From assembly GCF_019175285.1 (NCBI RefSeq), contig NC_056525.1, positions 119,728,901-119,792,900 of the forward strand: DNA of 64,000 bases, given 5' to 3'. Under the pieces are notes generated by a model. The model saw nothing but the letters and a program-made list of their open reading frames with translations, made no database searches and had not been told where the DNA came from. This document shows positions 19,801 through 34,186 of the stretch, piece by piece. The position numbers and the translations under genes are program-made. Position 1 is the stretch's first letter. The number at the start of each line of letters is the position of its first letter. This DNA comes from Sceloporus undulatus. Lineage: Eukaryota; Chordata; Lepidosauria; Squamata; Phrynosomatidae.

Positions 19801-22800
19801 TATATCACATTGGAAATAGACTGGTTGAAATATTACGTAGGGCACTGGTTTGTAAGCAGAGCCATTGTGGCAAGTGTGTTCCGTCCTGTAGTCTAATGTC
19901 TTTGCTGTCGTTGGTGTCACCCAGTGCAGGTGCCCAGAAAGGGCTTGAGAGGGCATACTGCCTCCCTTCCTCCTGTTGCCTTGCTTGTCTGCCCCCTGGC
20001 TGGCCAGTTGCCCCTTGGCCAGACTGCTGCTAGAGGGCAGTGCTACAGTTTCTGGATGACCCCTTTAGTGTCTGGTGCAGCTGCTGGGTGACTGAGAGGC
20101 AACACTCTATCTTGCTCTCCCAGCAGCTGTGCCAGTCCCACTGGGTGTACATACCTCTCTGGGGTGTCACCTGGTGAGGTCTGCACCCTCTACATCACTT
20201 TAGTGACACTCCCGCTGTAGTGTTTTGACAATGTTAAAGAAGTGCAAAGACCCAAAGACTTAAGTCGCATTTAATTAATCTTAGGTTATGATCCAGCCAC
20301 AGTTAAGTTGTTGTTGTTGCTTATGGGCAAGGTCAAGAAACCTATGAAAGGCAAGAATTAAAATAAGGACTGCTGATGAGTTGAGAGGCAAAAAAGAGCA
20401 AAAGTTGTTTTTGATCCTACTACCGGTAGTTAAAGTATATACTTAAAGACTTTACTGGTGGAATCAACAAAACTCAAGTTATTAACTCTGGCAAAATTGT
20501 AACTTGATCTCCTCACTGAGATCAGGAGATGTGGAATGTTTCCACTGACAATTGAAGGTGTTTCCCTTTACCAGCTAGACCTAGTGATTTTAATGAAGTG
20601 TTTTAATATCTCATCACTGTTTTATTGTTATATTTCTTAGCCGTATGGGGGGTTTTAGCTATGAAAAGCCGTCAAAACATTTTTTGATATACATATGTAA
20701 TAAGACATTTGTAGAGTTATTGTATAAAAAGCATTACCAGACTGACTTTTCGCCCTTAACATAAAGATTCTATCAAGTGTGATTTAGCATATCTAAATAA
20801 ACTAATCCTTTATGAGGTGGCAATCAGTGCGTCCAGCTGAACCACAAGTAGTGCAGTTGTAATCAAAGCAAAATCTTAAATACATAATAAGACGTTTGTT
20901 AAGCAGAAGATGACACATCTCCTAGAGTAGATGGAGTTTCTGGTGGATACAGAGTCTGAGAGAAAGGAAAGTTACACACAATCAAGATAAGAAGAGCTGC
21001 TGGCCATCCTGCCCTTAAGCTCAGCACTTGCATTGCACCATGCTGGCAAAAATACAAAGTTGATCCTTGTTGGACTAGTTGAAGAAAATGTTAACAATTT
21101 GATTACAGCTATCAAGTGTGAATTTCTTCTTATACAGCAAGCTATGTATGGCAGCCAGCTTCTCCATGTTTCAGATGATGAAGTGTATGAACCTGTGTTA
21201 ATGTTATATTTACCTTCAGGTTTTCTTATACAAGGAAAACTTAGTGATGGTTTTGCCAGCTCCTTCTGCTGAAATATATAAACTCCTACAAAATTCAGTT
21301 AGTCCTAACTGTTCGCTCTTAAGCATACTGATAGATTGCAGCTACTGTCAAAGAAGCTAAATGCTGGATAAAACTGCTTAGGACTGAGGGTGACAGCATT
21401 AATTCTCATGATTATCTGGCCAGTTCCTGTTTCCTAGTCTGTGTATTATCTGTGTAGATTCTCTCTACTGGTATGGATGAAGACATCCATACCAGTAGAG
21501 AGAATCTATATGGGAGTGGAATTTGTAAAAAGATTTGTCAAAATTGACCCTAACTCTCAGAAAGTATAACTTGGTAGCTGAAGACATTTTGAACACTTAG
21601 GGTTTCTCTCCGGCATTCAGTATTGTCGAGGCCTCTACTTTACTTCCTTGAATTTGTTGGTGGGTTTGTGTATTTAAAGCTTTCCTAACCATTCTAGCTT
21701 TCAGAGATTAAGTGTACATGCTATGAAGGAGTATTTCTGAACCTTAGGGCTCTATTAAGCCCAGCACTTTCTGGGAATAAGCTGAGGCAGGAGAATAGAA
21801 AGTGTTTTATTTGGGCCCATTTCTACAAATATGTTGATGGGAAAATAGCTTTTACAGTCATATCCATCCAGCATGAAGCCCTTACTTATTTACAGGTCCC
21901 TAACAGCTCTTTCCCCAATCCAGATCTTGTTGTGATATCTTTGTTGAATCTCCCTAGTTTTGCTTTCTTTCCACAACCGCATCCATGGTGCACCAGTCAC
22001 CTCTGTCTATTAGATTATTCCTTTTAACTTCCTTGCAGGGAAGGGGAGGCATGTCTCAAATGGAGACATCATCAACAGGTTGCTTCCACAACATATTCCT
22101 CCTACATTCAATTCCCAGATACTGTTGAAATGGTTAGTTGCATTGATTCATTTTTGTGGAAGAGAAAGCATATAACAAAGAGCAGGAGAGGCTATGGGCA
22201 AAGGGACTTATTGTATGAGACTGAAACACCCCAAAGTCTTGGTGCGTAAATGTGCATATTGATTTGGACTACTTAAGTTTCGGGTGTGTTTATCTGTTTA
22301 ATTTGCAAACTAAGGGCCTGAACAGACAGGCCAAAATAAAGTTGCTTCAGGTCACTTTGGAGGTATGCTATTTAAATGACAGACGCATCTTATGAGGCCA
22401 GAAGCTGCGCGAAAGCTGCGCTCCAGTTCTTAGGACCGGAATGTGGCTTTGGCGTATCTTCTGGCCTCTTAAAATGTGTGTGTCATTTAAACAGCATACC
22501 TCCAAACTGACTCGAAGCAGCTTTATTTTCACCTGTCTGTTTGGGCCCTAAGTGATGCTGTATACATTCTAGTACAGTAATTCAGCACTCTAGTATAAAT
22601 CTCTTGAAAGAGTTCCATAAAAATGAGTCAATGCAGCTAACCATTTCAACATTATCTGGGAACTAGCTGCTGATGCAAGGAGAATTTGCCAAACAAAACC
22701 ATATGCCTCACACCTAGTTTGTTTATTGTGCTATCTGATTCTGGCTCTCTGGATTTGTTCTTCCCAAACAAGCCAGATCAATAAATCATGGTTTGGTGTT

Positions 22801-25800
22801 AGTTTATGACTCTAGCTTGTTGAAAGTTTAAGGCAGAGTCCTAAATTAAGATGCCACAATAAACCATTCCTGTTTGCTTTGGGAGTGATCAGGCAGCATC
22901 TGCATGCATGCTGCTTGCAAATTATAAGGCACGATTCTCTGGCAACCTGATTTATTATAATATGTAAACTCAATCTTCTGAGCCCATGCACAACAGAGAT
23001 TACGAGAAAGGCTTTTCATATCAGAAGGCACTGTTTCCAGCATCACTTGTTTTAAGAAGGGAGTGAATCCAGCCTTCCCATTTTAAAGAAAGCAGCAGTA
23101 TACACAGAAGTACAGTGGCTGCTTAGTATCCACTGGGGTTCTAGGACCTCCTGTGGATACCAAAATCCATAGATGCTCATGTCCTATTAAATATAATACT
23201 GTAGGGAAATGGTGCACATACACAATGGCAAAATCAAGGTTTTCTTTTTAAAATTTATAAATGCATATTTTTAATATTTTCAAACCATGGATGGTTGAAT
23301 CTGTGGATAAAGAAATCTTGGATACGGAGGGCGGACTGTAGTTCTAAACAGAGCTATAGGATTGCAGGGTCTGATTTAACTCAAAATCTTAACACAGCTC
23401 TTGTGGTCTGCTTGACTAGGTATAAACTATAATTAGGCTTGCCCATCATATTTAATGGGTGTGACGCCAAACAAGTTGAAGAAATATGTAGGGTGGTACA
23501 GCAATGTACTGACAGAACAGGGCAAAATTAACCAAAAGGCTGAATGTCAGGAAAAACAACTTTAGCAATTAGATTTGAAAGACTTCACAGGAATGGGGTA
23601 GAGTCTTTGCAACATGAGACATGTCATCTTTAAACAAAACAGAACCAAAACACACACACACACACACACACACACTCAAGGAGAATGAAAAAAAGAAATG
23701 ATACCTTCTGTGCATAAAGGGGAATGAGAAAATGATTGCAGAGCTTGCTTGGAAGAGTGCTTAGTGCTAATTATTGCTATGAATTTTTGTCTTGAGGGCT
23801 TGGTCTGTTTTATATAGCAATATAAACCTATAATTAGAGAGATCTTTAGTAAAGGTTATTTCCCCGGTTAACGCTGAGATTAAGGGGGGGGGGGCACTTT
23901 ATCTTCCTGGAACATCATATCATTCAGTCAAGGGATTAATTGAATGTTATAGATCTTTATTGAGAAGAACTTCCTGTTATCTTCTTTCTGGTGCTGAATG
24001 GTAAATGTTTTAGTTTTATAACACCAGACCAGAGTGTTTCTTGGATAGGCATCTCCGTGCACTTCTAAACAAATGGGTGCAGAGAAATCCTACTTGTCTC
24101 AGTGAAATGTCCAGTGTACAGGTGTCATTTGGGAACTGGCCACTAGTAAAGGGCATGATAGTTTGAAATGACCCAGTAACTGAGAGGTACACCTGAATTC
24201 AGCTCTAAATGTCGCTTGCTTTAGACTCCTTATCTGAGGAAGGTGGCAGTTGGTTCAAGAATGATGTTTCCAATCAGTTTCACAGCTGACGCTATTACAC
24301 TACACTATTATAGCACTACTATTCTACTTTGACTGCCATGGCAACATCCTGTGGAATTCTGGGGTTTGGGATCTAGTGAGGTTGAGAATGTCCCTCCCTA
24401 AACTGCAAATCCCGTGATTCCATAGGATAGAAGAATGGGCATTTAAATGTGATAGTACAGTAACAACAATTTACACAATTCTGGACATTGCTGGTTTCAA
24501 AACCGGTGTAGTCTTCCAGAGTGCCCTTAGCTGAAATGATGCAAGAAGCGGGTAGCAGAACCAAAGCCTGGTTAAGTCACTGTTTTGCTTGGTGGCCAAT
24601 TTTTGCTGTGTTGCTATGATTGATTGCATTGGTGAAGCAGATACTGGTGCTCACAGGCCTTCCATTTAAAACAGAGTCTTCTTTATTTGCATGAAAGCTG
24701 ACATTTTCCTTTTCATTAACTCCAGCAAATTTATCTTTCATGTTCAGTAAACTTGAAGTCCTTTTTGTGGCCTGTAAGAATCTCAAGCACAAACAAAGGA
24801 TCATATCTCCTTCTTAGCATAGGTTTAATCTAAAGGGAGTTGTCATTGGGTTGATGGTAGGCCTAGCATTTGATGGGGATAAAGTAAAAGGACAAAGGGT
24901 GAACACCAGTGACTGACTTCTGGGTGAGCTGAACCAATGGTACAGGTCTCTTCAAAGGCTTCACAGTAGCAGACACCTTGAAAATAACTCACTGCCAGAT
25001 AGGACAAGTGATAGTTTTACTGCCGACTGGACACACACACACGCACATTACTCATATTTATAACAATAAGATTTGTCCCTTATGCTTCTGAACTTCATTA
25101 ACATAATGCACAGAGTTGAGTGTTCTCTAGATGTATTGAACTGTAACCACTATTATATTCAACCAGAATGGCTATTAGGTGATGGGAGTTGTAGTCTAAC
25201 ACCCCTGAAGGTGGTCAGGATAGAGAGTCCCTTAGCCAGTAATATAAGAGGAAGAAATGAAGGTAAGAATAAATAGACTCCACTGTCTGTCTCTAAAATG
25301 TGTCACCAAGGCTAGAGTTTTTTTTCAAAAGCCAATTCTTTTCTGTGAAGGCATAATTTCATCTGTTTGTTTATTTTATTTAGTGACAGAAAACCATATA
25401 TCTCAGCATTCTAGTGTTTACAGTCCTTTACAGCAGCGAACAGCCATCAGACCAGTGATACAGCACAATGCAATCTGTCATGCTGTGATTCTGTAACAAA
25501 GTGCGGTACCAGATCAGTGTGGCAGTCTTCCATGAGTGGAAGACAGTGTTTCTAAGCCTTTAACTTCAAGTTTTGGTCTGATCATGTGGATATACTGAAG
25601 GCTGGCCCAGGACATTTTGCTCCCTGAGATGGAACAGCATGTGGTGCCCCATGGTCACCTAAATTAAGGCTCATAATATCCAAAGCCAGCTAAATTATTT
25701 TGATACATGAAGCTAACAATCCTCCCAGCACCTCTTCCCATCCACAGCAGCAAAAATACAATAAGAACAAAGTAAGTAATGAAATTCTAAATCTAGTTGT

Positions 25801-26343
25801 TAGTCCCAACTAAAATAAACCTTTTCAAATCAATTGAACTTGCACAAGTGCTCACTGAGCAAGTTCCTGCTGGTTTAGTGGGTCTGCTTATCATAACCCT
25901 TGCACTATAGATTACAAGCAAATATATTTAATGAAGGCTTGATTCTATTTTAAAATTGGAAAACAGGCTTGGGAGGCTATAGCTTTGAGTACAATAGGGA
26001 GGGAGATGAGTTTATTTGACACTTTCCTGTTTTTCTGTTCAAAATCCTTCCAAGCTGTTTTTCAGATAACCATGTAAACAAATACCAGTAGCTGGAGTTT
26101 CATTTCACGAAAAGTACCTTGGTGGTGAATGGGGATATAGTAGTTAGATAAAGGGTTGAGTACCTCCTTCCCGAGTAACAGGTTCTACCACTGGTTGCTG
26201 AAAATCTTTCCTTCAACTTACACCTTAGAACAAGGTTTAAGTTGAACCTTAGTTAAACTGAGTTTCTATAGTTTGTTGTTTAGATATGGCCACAGAAGTG
26301 CATTTTGGAGCCTGTGGTGGTAGTCCAAATGACACTGCCAGGG

Positions 26344-26385
<42 letters not shown>

Positions 26386-29300
26386 GTCCAGGCCTCGGAG
26401 GTGGAGAAGATCTGCTGGACCTGATCCTATTCCCCACCACCACTCCCCTCTCCTTTTGTGTCGTGTCTTCTTAGATTGTAAGCCTGAGGGCAGGGAACCG
26501 TCTGACTAAAAAATTTATGTACAGCGCTGTGTAAACTTACAGCGCTTTATAAATAAAGGTTAATAATAATAATAATAATAATGATGGTTTTCCAGAAAAA
26601 AATAGAACTGGAGTTTTAAGTAATGGTATCTCATTTAGTGGTTTTGGTCTAGATGTTATATTCAAACACTTCCAGTGTTTTATATGGAAATTATTTAATT
26701 ATAGTACTTGTAATAATATATGACTGTATACAATAATGTATACAGTCATAGAACCATAGAATCATAGAATTGGAAGAGACCACAAGGATCATCCAGTCCA
26801 ACCCCCTGCCATGCAGGAACTCACAGTCAAAGCACCCTCGACAGATGGCCATCCAGCCTCCATTAAAAAACCTCCAAAGGAGACTCCAGTTAACCAATGT
26901 TGACGTAATTTTTCATGCATTAAAAATACGCTCAAAAACAATATTTGATGAAATGAAAGAATGAGAGATAGAAAAATTAAGTTTAAAAAGTTAAAAAAAT
27001 TAGTAGAAGAGCATGAGGCACTTACTTTATTAATACGCAATAAAATTTACAAGTAAAAATGTTTTTAGAAGTTCTATATATTCTAAATGAGGTTTCACTT
27101 TGTTGTTTTTGAAAAACAGCCACCAGACCTCCACACGTGGAGATTATCAGACGGGGACAGGACGGGGATGGGATTGTTTTCTTGTACTTATCCCATCCTT
27201 ATCATGATTGCGAGAAAGCATTTCATACACATCATACTTATCCTGTAACTGTCCTGTCATCGAAATGGAATTGTATTAACACAAACTCCCATTAATACAA
27301 CTCCACTTCAGTGACAGGACAATGACAGGATAAGCGCGACGTTGTATGAAAATTGTTTTATGATCGCACCATAAGGATGGGGAAAGGACGGGACAAGGAT
27401 GTCCTTTTAATCTTCCCTGCTGTAGCCTGCCTCAAACAGCCTGTTTGTTTAAGTAGTCAAAGCAAGATTAAGCTACTATTCTAAACCCAACCACTTACTA
27501 ATACTGAAATCAATTGAATATTCCTAAATAGATTAAAGCTCCACTAGAAGTCTCAAGATGCCTGTGGTATTTATTGGTTCTGACATTTCCCACAAGACCC
27601 CATGTTTGAAGAGTCAAGAGTAACATTCTTCTTTCTCTTGCACAAATGAGAAAGCAGCATCTCCCTGGTGCAGAGAATAAAGTGTGAGATATAAAGGGGC
27701 TGTGTAAACATTATTAATACTCTGAAAACCGACAACTGCTACAAATGGTCAAGACTATAGAACACATACAACATAAACAAATATGATAAAGTGGGAAGTA
27801 TTATATAATCTTTGCTTGGTCATAAAAACTCAACTTCTGTTTCTTAATGGAGGTGGGAAGGTGTTCTTGACCATATAGTGGCAGGTCCACACTCAAACAG
27901 TTCCAAAAGCATGAAAATCCTCAGCATTTTCCACTGAAAAATATATACAGGTAAACAAAAGTATACACTGTGTGTGAATTGTGTGCCTTTAAGTCATTTA
28001 AAATTTTTGGCAACCCTAAGATGACCCTATAATTTAATGATTGGTATCTAGAGCACAGGCTATTTAAGCAACAGCTATAGAGCTCTTATATCCCAAAGAA
28101 GTTTTAATGCTTTTGCCTTCAAAAGAAACTGCTATAATATTACCACCAGAAATTGGTATTCCAAGTATACCCCATTAACTTAGCATGTACCCACCACTTA
28201 TGTGGAAGGAGCATTTTGTGCACATTGCTTGTTGATAAGCAGGACAGTCAATTCACCAACCTACACAAGAAGAATATTTTGGTACTGTAGTTTCTGTTGG
28301 GGCATGAGCAGAAAAGGGCAAATAGTACTTTATAGGTTTGAATCAGACTTCAATTTACCAAGAGTTTGAGCAGCCAAAAATGGGATTTGTCTGTAGAATG
28401 TTTTTGTAGGGTTTATGAGAAACAGCAACATAAATCTATATAAGATAAGTGGGTTTGTCTGTATAGGAAAATCATTATCTTGACCATATATACATCCCAG
28501 CAGGCTCAGGCACCACAATGTCCCAAGAAATCTAGCAACCTCAAAGAAATGCTGTATTTTCCTTATGTCTGTGTATGAGCCTTCCATTTGCCTGTCGACT
28601 TAAGGTGACCCCATGCATTTTGTAGAGTTTTCTTAAGCAAGGAATAAGCAGAGGTGGTTTTGATATTTTCCTCCTCTAAAATATAGTCTTCAGTACTTGG
28701 TATTCATTTATGGTCTCCCATCCAAGTACTAACCAGGGCTGACCCTGCTTAGTTTTCAAGATCAGACAAAAAAAAATCAGTACACCTTAAAGAGCATTTC
28801 CCCCCCCATTAGGAGACATTGGCCTGATACAGACAGGCCAAAATAAAACTGCTTTGGGTCACTTTGGAGGTATGCTGTTTAAATTATACATGCGTCCTAA
28901 GAGTCCAGAAGCTGCACCAAAGCCATGCTACAGTCCTAAGGACTGGAGTGCAGCTTTGGTGCAGTTTCCAGACTCTTAGGACACATGCATCATTAAAACA
29001 CCATACCTCCAAAGTGACCTGAAGCAGCTTTATTTTGGCCTGTCTGTATAGGGCCATACTTAAAAATAGCTGAACCTTATATCGGTAGTTTAACTTTCTT
29101 TTGTTGAGGGGCAGCGCTCTGGACCACTTAACAGTTCCATTTCAGGTTGAAAAACACTGGATTGGCTGTTGTGACTGAAGGACTGTTTGCATTGCAAGTA
29201 GACTGAGGGATTTTGTTTATTTATTTCAAAAAAGCTTGACTATAGAAGGGGTGTGAGCACATGTGGGGTGCATGAATTACGGTAGATAAAAAGCTCTGCA

Positions 29301-32300
29301 TTAAGCAAAGAAGGATCAGAGAGAGCAGCAGTCCCCCCCTTCCCCCAGTCTAAAATCCTGAAACACTGGCTGATTCCTAGCTGTCTCCTTTCATATTGGT
29401 TATGATGATCTCTAGAGGCCTTGCTGGACGTTCCACCATCAAGAGAGGCAAGGTTGGTAAAAGCAAGACTTCCCCTGTAGATACCCTCTCTAAAGAAATC
29501 AGCTTGTTCCCCCATCTTTCTTTAATTTTAGGCAAAGTATTTTCCATCTGTTTGACTTTTAAAAGGCCTTAGGTGTGTTTCAAAGATGGTTTTACTCTAT
29601 TGTCAGTTTGCTTTATTTTGGAATGGTATTGTTTCAAAGTGCATATATTGCCTTGGAAGCAGAAACACATTTCATAATATTACAAGACTAAATCTCATTA
29701 TTAATTCCTGCTAGAATAGACCCCTTGCCTTCTTATGCTAACACTTATGCAAGACATTCAGTGAGTCTTTTCTACTTACAATTAACAGTTGTACTTAGCC
29801 TATTATATTATTAATATCATTATTATTATTACTATTACTACTACTAGTATTATTATTACAGTACCGGTACTTATATCCCACCTTTTTGGTAGTTCAGGAC
29901 TCAAAGTGGCTTACAACAAATTAAAAAAAAGTATCATTAAGAATCCACAAAATATAAAAGTTAAAAGAAGATGAAACCTAAAAAAATTGAAACCAGGTTA
30001 AACACACAGAGACATGTCAGAACTACAATTAGCAAGATTAACCACATTATTTTGGAAGGACGGGCCTTATATAGTCAATCATCAAACCTGTCTCTAAACA
30101 GAATTGACTTTACAGTACTTGTCTGAGAAAAGAAAGTAGAGAGAGTATCAGTCAAACCTCTCTGGGAAGGGAGTTCCAGAACCTGGAGGCAGGCCTTCTC
30201 CCATGTTCCACCAAATGCACCTGCGAGGGACAGAGATAATAGCTGAAACTTAATAATCAATCACAGTATGGCAGTCATTTGAGTATAGGCCTGGTTTCCT
30301 GCCAGAAGAACTGGACACTGTCCATGGTACCCCATTTTACAGGATGCTTGTGCTTCTTGTAAAAGGGGTTCATATGCATTTTATTTCATTTACTAATGCT
30401 TAGACCAAAGGCCATTCACATACTAAGTGATAAAATACAATACATCATGTAAGAGCAGCATTATAGATACTGTACAACATAAAATAAATAGCAGGACAAT
30501 CTTGCATATAAAGAATTAAAAATTCAATTCGGTTAAAACACGTAAAATCTAAACAATGATACCATAATTAAATGAGAGCATCCCCAGAGCAATCAACAGC
30601 AACATCAACAATAAATCTTGCCTGAATTTTCATTTTCATATGCATTCCCTGTGGCAAGTGCATAGGTTGGATCTTTCCAGATTTAGTCATACTTAGAGGA
30701 GAGCTACTCAAATCAGTGGAAGTTAACTTAGTAATGACCAAGGGCTATTGATCTCAACAGGTCTTCTCTAAGCATGATCCAATCTATGGAATATGAACAA
30801 TAAACATACAACCTTAAACATCCATGCACCCCAGAATGTTAGGGTATAGATCCCTGATATCAGAACATTAAGGATGCAAATCTGGCATTCTTACAGGCGA
30901 TATATAGCATGTATTGGCCGTCATCCATTTAAGTTGTATCCACCAACTTTGTTCCATAAGGTATGAATAAATTGATCTTTAATATATCCACTAGATGTGC
31001 AGCATTTTTATACCGACTAGGAATTCCCAACCTTTTTGACTCACTGAGCTCTTATTTCTATGCCGGAACCCCTAAGAGGCCTACCCTATGTCTTACAAGT
31101 TAATGGTGTTTAGGAGTATATATAAGAATATATTCTTATTTTTTAATTTCATTCAGTTTTTATTTATTTCATTTTCCTGGAGCAGCCGCGAAGCACCTGG
31201 GAAGCGCATGCGGCGCCTTAAGGGATCCTTGGAGCACAGGTTGGGAACCCCTGGATTAGAGGAATAGATTCCTGAATGGTACAGTTTGTTTTGTTCCTGT
31301 TAGCTGTTGCCTGGTTGTGTAGGGAAAATGTGAAGTTGCTTCCTGTATGTGGTAACAAATTGACCACATATTTGTTTACATCGTGGTATCCAAGTATGGC
31401 AAAATGTATCTGAGTAAGTTAAAATACTGCACCGTAACATTAGTAAGAGCTTGTGGCTTGGGAGTTACTAAGCTTTTACCCTCCCCTTGCATGCCCCATA
31501 TTTTAGCAACAGGAAATGTGGTCAACTGAAATATTCTGTTCTTCCTGTAAGATTTAGCACTAGCAGGTGTTATTTTCATTAATATAAAAATAACTGTCTG
31601 ATGCTGTGTGCCAAAAAATGACATTGATCAGATAATTTTCTAGGATTCAAAGGATATTTAAAGCCCATTGGCCTTTTGCTGGAAGAGTGCTACGTGCTGT
31701 GATTGGCTGTAATGGAAACCAGCAAATTTTATCTTCTATAATCAAGCAGCTGGGGATAAATCTAGAAGGTACATCAGCAAATGTGCATTATGCAAATCCC
31801 ATATTTGACAGGATAACAGAGAATGAGAGGACAAGGATATATATAGGGGGGAAGACAGGTACTGGGATGAGATCATCTTCACCCTGCTTTGAGGTAAATA
31901 ATTCTTCCAAATGGTTTTAGTTCCATACCCTTCAAGTGTTCTGATGTGGCAAGGAACAGTCCCTATTAATCCTCTGTTGTTCCAGTTCCCAATTACCCCC
32001 TTACTTCCATTGCTGCAAGCTTACAAAGTGCAATAGTAGTTTGTACTCATCTCAGTTGGGAAAAGAGAAGAAAAGGGCATCTTGCCCTTCCCAGTATTCT
32101 CAAGCAAAATCAAACTGCTGCAGTTTCTCCTAGGGTGCATGTTCTTCCTCATTAATACCACCTTGACTACAATCTGATGTTGATTGGCTGCATGTGTCCT
32201 GGTTTTAGTCTGTTATGGACTTTATCACTCTAGCAGAAAAGACAGGATGCTCCCATCAATATTGTGGAATAACAATATGATTATCACACGATGTCGAGCG

Positions 32301-34155
32301 ACGTTGCAATTATCACTCAATTATCTCATGAATAAACAGGCATTCTAGGGTTGCTTTTTATTCACGGGATTTTCCCGTGAATAAAAAGCGCCGCTAGAAT
32401 GCCTCTTTATTCATGGGATAATGCCGCCATAATTGCAATGTCACATGATATTGTGTGATAATCATAGCATTATTGTGCAATATTGACGAGAGCATCCTGC
32501 TATGCTCCCGTCCTTTTTGCTAGTGTGATAAAGTCCTATGAAATGTTGGAGGTATAATTTCTGAAATGGGATGTGGGGTGGGGATGGGGATAAACATAAG
32601 AGAAGATACTTGCATTGAAAAATCAGTATACCATCCTTTCCTTTCTCACTGAAAATAAGACCAAATGGGTTGGCATTCTTTGTTTCCTTTGTAATGTGTA
32701 GTTTCCCCCTCAGAAACCAGATAATTGCACTGCAATCAACTGGGTAGGAAAGACCAAAGCCAGCTACACTAAATAATTCAATCATTTTAACAGCCATTTC
32801 CTTTCCCAAAGACTCTCGAGAGTCAGAGGATAGAATAGCTAAGGAAAATTCTCATCACAAATTTATTGTATTAGATAAATAAAACATTAGCTGGAGAAGA
32901 TATCATTATGTAATAATATAACATGTTTTTAATTTGTATCATTATGAAAACAATTAATAAAGATATTTTTTTTAAAAAAGAATAAAGTTCTCATCACCCA
33001 CATCAGACTGTAGTTTCCAAGATCCTTCAGAGAAAGCCATTACAATTCAACTGATATAAAATTTGGTTGACAGTGGAATCTCCCTCCTTGGAGGTCTTTA
33101 AACAGAGGCTGGATGGCCATCTGTCAGATATGCTTTGATTGAGATTTCCTGCATGGCAGAATGGGCTTGGACTGGTTGGCCCTTGTGGTCTCTTCCAACT
33201 CTATGATTCTATGACAATTGGGAGAAGTTTGAATATGCCTTAGTAATGCACTGTATGGCACTATAGATTTAGCAAAGATAGAACAAATGGCCAAAGCAAG
33301 TGCTAGTCAGTGGATTACCCACTTTTATTGCAAATGGACATTGTCTTCTAAACAGTGGGCTCTGATGCCCAGTAACTTTGATTCCCCTTAAATTTTGAGG
33401 AGGGCTGTATAATATTGCATTTAATTCTCCCTGTGTAATTTTCTCATATATTCACCAAAAATTAGCACTTTATTTTCCAAATGTCTCTTGATAAAGTGAT
33501 TGAAAGGGTCCCTCCCCTTTTCAAATTAGTTATGATCTTTTTTTTTCTCCGGGTTGGGGGTTGGCTTATTCTTACAATATGTCTTGAGATTGGATTGAAA
33601 ATATATTCTTTTCTTTTTGCTTTTGGAGACATACTAATTTCCTGTTGACTCACTTTGAGCTGGAGAGAGAAAAATCTAGATTAGTGTATTAGTTGCTGTT
33701 AGAAATTTAGTGCAGCATGTGCATTTTTCAGTGAGCTCTTTTTGGTCGGCCATGGTCACCATGACCTGTGAACTGTAACAGTAAGATCGTTTGCTCCTGC
33801 GGAAGACTTGTGGTTGAAATACGTCGAATAGCCTTATATGTCATCATGGTCCAGGTCTACGGCTGCATAATAAAGAGTGATTGATTATTTTAGGATTGTG
33901 TGTATCTGTTTCAAATGTAGTCATGTGGGAAAAAAATCATGGAAAACCATGGTTTATTATAGGGTGCACAAGCTAAAACAAACTTCAGGCTCAGGGGCTT
34001 CTTTTCCTTTCCCCTTTCCCCTTAACATTGCAGTAGGAAACATGTGGCCTCTGGGGTGTTTCTTACAGACTCCGTCCAGTAGGCCTGTTGACTCAGACGT
34101 GCCCCGTTTTGCCCATGGCATCCTGAGAAGGCTCAGCATCCCAGAGATTTTAAGG

Positions 34156-34186
<31 letters not shown>

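Noticed and set aside
26286-26474. Frame with a poly-Asp run
   Set aside because: Driven by the (GAT)n microsatellite and running into an L2 3' end.
28712-28767. 5S rRNA gene
   Set aside because: Only the 3' half is present, diverged and fused to a SINE tail.
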